This document shows, in pieces, positions 61,614 to 64,000 of a stretch of DNA of 64,000 bases (position 1 is the first letter of the stretch; the number at the start of each line of letters is the position of its first letter). The notes under the pieces are model-generated. The model did not search any database. It was not told the DNA's origin and was given only the letters and a program-made list of their open reading frames with translations. A program made the translations under genes and the position numbers. Source of the stretch: Streptomyces sp. TLI_053 (lineage in GTDB: Bacteria; Actinomycetota; Actinomycetes; Streptomycetales; Streptomycetaceae); the NCBI RefSeq assembly GCF_900105395.1, contig NZ_LT629775.1, positions 7,591,501 through 7,655,500 on the forward strand, written 5' to 3'.

Positions 61614-62186
61614 ATGCGCACGCTGATCAGCACCGCCTTCGTCTCCCTCGACGGTGTCGTCGAGGCCCCGGGCGGGGAGTCCGGCTACCGCAACGCGGGC
61701 TGGACCTTCAAGGACATCGAGTTCCTCCCCGAGGCCTTCGAGATCAAGGGCCGGGAGCAGGAGGAGGCCACCGCGATGCTGCTGGGCCGGGTCAGCTACG
61801 AGGCGTTCAGCCCCGTCTGGCCGGACATGGCGGACTTCGCCCGCTACCGGACCCTGCCGAAGTACGTGGTCTCCACCACCCTCGCCGAGGACGACCTGGT
61901 GCCGAACTGGGGCGAGACCACCATCCTGCGCTCGCTCGACGAGGTCGCCGCCCTGAAGGAGACCGAGGGCGGCCCGATCATCGTCCACGGCAGCGCCTCG
62001 CTCAACCGGGCGCTCTCCGACGCCGGCCTGATCGACCGCTACCACCTGCTGGTCTTCCCGCTGCTGCTCGGCGCGGGCAAGCGGCTCTTCAGCGACACCG
62101 ACAAGGACACCCAGAAGCTGAAGCTGGTCGAGTACGCCGCCTACGCCAACGGCCTGCAGAAGCAGGTCTTCGACGTGGTCCGCTGA
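61614..62186 (+). CDS. Dihydrofolate-reductase-like (RibD C-terminal) protein
   Basis: This 190-residue protein (MRTLISTAFVSLDGVVEAPG, ATAMLLGRVSYEAFSPVWP, KYVVSTTL, GGPIIVHGSASLNRALSDAGLIDRYHLLVFPLLLGAGKRLF) is typical of the actinobacterial DHFR-family reductases. GAGGAA precedes the ATG. It follows the SRPBCC gene by 76 nt, which is a frequent neighbour. The substrate is unknown. Confidence 0.9.
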   Translation: MRTLISTAFVSLDGVVEAPGGESGYRNAGWTFKDIEFLPEAFEIKGREQEEATAMLLGRVSYEAFSPVWPDMADFARYRTLPKYVVSTTLAEDDLVPNWGETTILRSLDEVAALKETEGGPIIVHGSASLNRALSDAGLIDRYHLLVFPLLLGAGKRLFSDTDKDTQKLKLVEYAAYANGLQKQVFDVVR

Positions 62187-62202
62187 CGCGCGCCACGTAC
62201 CG

Positions 62203-62757
62203 TCAGAGTTCCCGCAACCCCCGGTCGGCCCGGGTGCCCTCCACCAGCTTGGCGAGGGCCGCCCGGGTCTCGGCCGGTCGCCGCAGCGGGCGGATCAGCG
62301 CCACCGCCTTGTCCAGCCAGGCGCGGTCGCCGAGCAGCGCGGCCTCCCCGGTCCCGACCACGACCGCGAACAGCGCCTCCGCGGCGGCCAGTTCGTGCGG
62401 CGCGTACCGCTGACCCCGGTGGTGGCCGAAGCGGCCGGTCCAGTACTCGTAGGGGTGCCGCAAGGTCGCAGTCAGATGCGGGCCGGTCAGTCCGAGCGGC
62501 GCCATCTGGCCGAGCGTGAGCAGCGCGGTCCGCCGCGAGCCCGTCCACCGGTGGGGCGTGACCGCGAGCCCCAGACTCATGAACCGGCCCCACCCGACGA
62601 CCGCGCCGGGGTGCCCGTCGGCGTACGGGACGATGCCCTCGGCGGTGAGTTCCAGGTGGTTCCGGTCCCGGTGGTCGCCCAGCAGCCACCGGCCGTCCAC
62701 CCGGACCAGCGGTCCGAGCGCGTGGCCGGATCCGGGCTCGTTCGCGGGAGTGTCCAC
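62203..62757 (-). CDS. Hypothetical protein
   Basis: This 184-residue soluble protein (MDTPANEPGSGHALGPLVRVDGRWLLGDHRDRNHLELTAEGIVPYADG) has no recognised domain. Landmarks are WGRFMSLGLAV, HPYEYWTGRFGHHRGQRY and a helical C-terminus. GTG 62757 has GAGGAGGAAGC upstream. It is convergent with the DHFR-like gene. Confidence 0.65.
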   Translation of the reverse strand: MDTPANEPGSGHALGPLVRVDGRWLLGDHRDRNHLELTAEGIVPYADGHPGAVVGWGRFMSLGLAVTPHRWTGSRRTALLTLGQMAPLGLTGPHLTATLRHPYEYWTGRFGHHRGQRYAPHELAAAEALFAVVVGTGEAALLGDRAWLDKAVALIRPLRRPAETRAALAKLVEGTRADRGLREL

Positions 62758-62843
62758 GCTTCCTCCTCGGGAGTACCTGCCGTTGCCGTGCCGCAGGTCC
62801 GCCCGCCGGCCCGGCCGGGGGCGGGCCTTGGCATGATGCGGTA

Positions 62844-63374
62844 ATGAATGATGATCAGATCAGCATATTCACCGAGGTCGTCCCGCTGGAGCAGTACAGC
62901 CACACCGAGATCCTCGGCGACGGGCCGGACCCGTTCCAGGTCGCCGAGCACGGAATGGTCTGGCGGCCCAAGGACCTCCACTTCGGCATCCGCGCCGAGC
63001 CGGACGGCCGGCTGGTCGCCCACGCCGGACTGGTGGTCCTGCCGGTGTCGATCGACGGGAGCCCGACCGAGATCGTCGGACTCGGCGGTGTGGCCGTCGC
63101 CGGCGACCGGCGCGGGCACGGCCTCGCCCGGAAGGTGGTGGACGGCGCCCTCGCCCACGCCCGCACCCTCGGGCCGCGCTTCGCCGTCCTGTTCTGCCGC
63201 CCGGACAAGGCCGGGCTCTACGCCCGCCTCGGCTGGCGGCCACTGGCGGGCCCGGTCGAGGTCGAACAGCCCACCGGCCCGGCGACGATGCCGCTGCGCA
63301 CGATGTGGTTCCCGCTGCACGACGGTGCCGAGTGGGCCGCAGGGGAACTCCGGTTGCACTCGCTGCCGATGTGA
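62844..63374 (+). CDS. GNAT-family N-acetyltransferase
   Basis: This 176-residue protein has the GNAT acetyl-CoA motif VGLGGVAVAGDRRGHGLARKVVDGAL (V..(R/Q)xxGxG/A as RRGHGLA), then FAVLFCRPDKAGLYARLGWRPL. The acceptor is unknown. It is followed by a DUF1905 gene 19 nt downstream. Confidence 0.88.
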   Translation: MNDDQISIFTEVVPLEQYSHTEILGDGPDPFQVAEHGMVWRPKDLHFGIRAEPDGRLVAHAGLVVLPVSIDGSPTEIVGLGGVAVAGDRRGHGLARKVVDGALAHARTLGPRFAVLFCRPDKAGLYARLGWRPLAGPVEVEQPTGPATMPLRTMWFPLHDGAEWAAGELRLHSLPM

Positions 63375-63393
63375 CGCGTGGGAAGCTGACCCC

Positions 63394-63696
63394 ATGAAGT
63401 TCGAATTCGAGGCCGAGCTCTGGATCTGGGAAGCCCGGCGCTCCGACAACTGGACCTTCGTCAGGCTGCCCGTCGAGGCCTCCGAGGAGATCCACGACCT
63501 GACCGCCGCCGGGCCGAGGCGCGGCTTCGGCTCGCTGCGGGTGCGGGTCACGATCGGCGCCAGCAGCTGGCAGACGTCGATCTTCCCGGCCTCCGACGGC
63601 GCCTACGTGCTCCCGGTCAAGCGCGCCGTCCGCAAGGCCGAGGACCTCGACGCCGGTGACACCGCCACCGTCACCGTCGAACTCCTCGACCTCTGA
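63394..63696 (+). CDS. DUF1905-family protein
   Basis: This 100-residue beta-rich protein (MKFEFEAELWIWEARRSDNWTFVRLPVEASEEIHDL, GFGSLRVRVTIGASSWQTSIFP, YVLPVKRAVRKAEDLDAGDTATVTVELL) matches the whole DUF1905 family. Its function is unknown. It is probably co-transcribed with the upstream GNAT gene. Confidence 0.9.
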   Translation: MKFEFEAELWIWEARRSDNWTFVRLPVEASEEIHDLTAAGPRRGFGSLRVRVTIGASSWQTSIFPASDGAYVLPVKRAVRKAEDLDAGDTATVTVELLDL

Positions 63697-63712
63697 CGGT
63701 CCGGCCCGTTCG

Positions 63713-63740
63713 GACGGGCCGGACGGGCCGGACGGGCCGG
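63713..63740 (+). repeat. Short tandem repeat (CGGACGGGC)
   Basis: Three copies of a 9-mer, CGGACGGGC, lie between two convergent genes. They may aid termination. Confidence 0.7.
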
Positions 63741-64000
63741 TCACAGCATCCGCTGGTACTGGTGGGTCTCGTGCGTCGGCCGGTACCCGAGCGCCTCGTT
63801 GACCCTCCGCATCGAGGTGTTGTCCTCGGCGGTGTCGGTCAGCAGGCCGCCGAGGGCCGGGTGCCGGCGGCGGGTCAGGGCGATCGCCTCGGCCTTCATC
63901 CGCCGGGCGAGGCCGTGCCCGCGGTGCGCGGGCAGGACGGCGGTGCCGTAGTGCCGGCCGTCGCCGGTGCCGTCGGCCGGGACCACCAGTTCGGTGAAGC
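63741..64000 (-). CDS. GNAT-family acetyltransferase (5' partial)
   Basis: The frame is open to the window edge (TELVVPADGTGDGRHYGTAVLPAHRGHGLARRMKAEAIALTRR...), so the start lies outside. The motif AHRGHGLARRMKAEAI is the acetyl-CoA loop, and NEALGYRPTHETHQYQRML is the C-terminal end typical of GNAT proteins. The part upstream is unseen. Confidence 0.85.
   Translation of the reverse strand, partial: FTELVVPADGTGDGRHYGTAVLPAHRGHGLARRMKAEAIALTRRRHPALGGLLTDTAEDNTSMRRVNEALGYRPTHETHQYQRML

Overview
The window is very GC-rich DNA with many GTG starts and 4-nt ATGA/GTGA stop-start overlaps. It carries an NRPS gene, an AfsR/SARP-type regulator, XRE-DUF5753/DUF397 pairs, a resuscitation-promoting factor and abundant TetR/MarR/ArsR/HxlR regulators. 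This is typical of Streptomycetaceae (Streptomyces or Kitasatospora), probably a chromosomal arm or another accessory-rich region. All assignments are by eye; no database search was run.

Layout. 1-5.9 kb is the end of a nonribosomal peptide cluster: a terminal C-A-T-TE module (5' end outside the window), a translationally coupled MFS exporter and an arginine deiminase/DDAH-fold enzyme. 6.1-9.7 kb holds a small secreted peptide gene and a large SARP-NB-ARC-TPR regulator. 9.9-16.6 kb is a run of short genes: a nucleotidyltransferase-like protein, a DUF1304-TetR pair with a perfect operator, a DUF4097 protein, an orphan SLATT-type membrane protein and an Rpf-type lysozyme. 17.1-25.2 kb holds two tandem serine hydrolases, a MarR/quinone-oxidoreductase pair, a DinB protein, a rhodanese/TetR pair and membrane proteins.

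25.2-37.6 kb is the most unusual part. It contains a tandem duplication of NLR-like genes (helical N-terminal domain, NB-ARC/STAND ATPase, then 42-residue TPRs). One copy is fused and has about 15 repeats; the other is split at a GTGA overlap and has about 7. Both carry a one-base deletion beside a C/G run. Immediately next to the duplication is a two-repeat remnant that looks like an orphan type I-E CRISPR array, with a string of hairpins beside it. An APH kinase, a Nudix-like protein, small ORFs and an XRE/DUF397 module follow.

37.6-44.3 kb: AraC/SDR divergent pair, free-standing condensation-domain protein, lipoprotein, I36-type protease inhibitor, HTH_42 protein. 45.4-47.8 kb: a Roadblock operon (Roadblock, DUF4388-like, Thr-rich peptide, Roadblock) joined by three ATGA overlaps, with a divergent frameshifted Roadblock gene. 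48-55 kb: ECF sigma factor plus membrane partner, SDR, P450, SnoaL/NTF2 protein, STAND regulator. 54.7-64 kb: epoxide-hydrolase-like enzyme with HxlR regulator, MFS/carotenoid-oxygenase/SnoaL set, ArsR-SRPBCC pair with an AT-rich leaderless promoter, DHFR-like reductase and GNAT acetyltransferases.

Three single-base deletions (about 29214, 31717 and 45701), all at C/G runs, break otherwise intact genes. Homopolymer sequencing error must be excluded before any biological reading.
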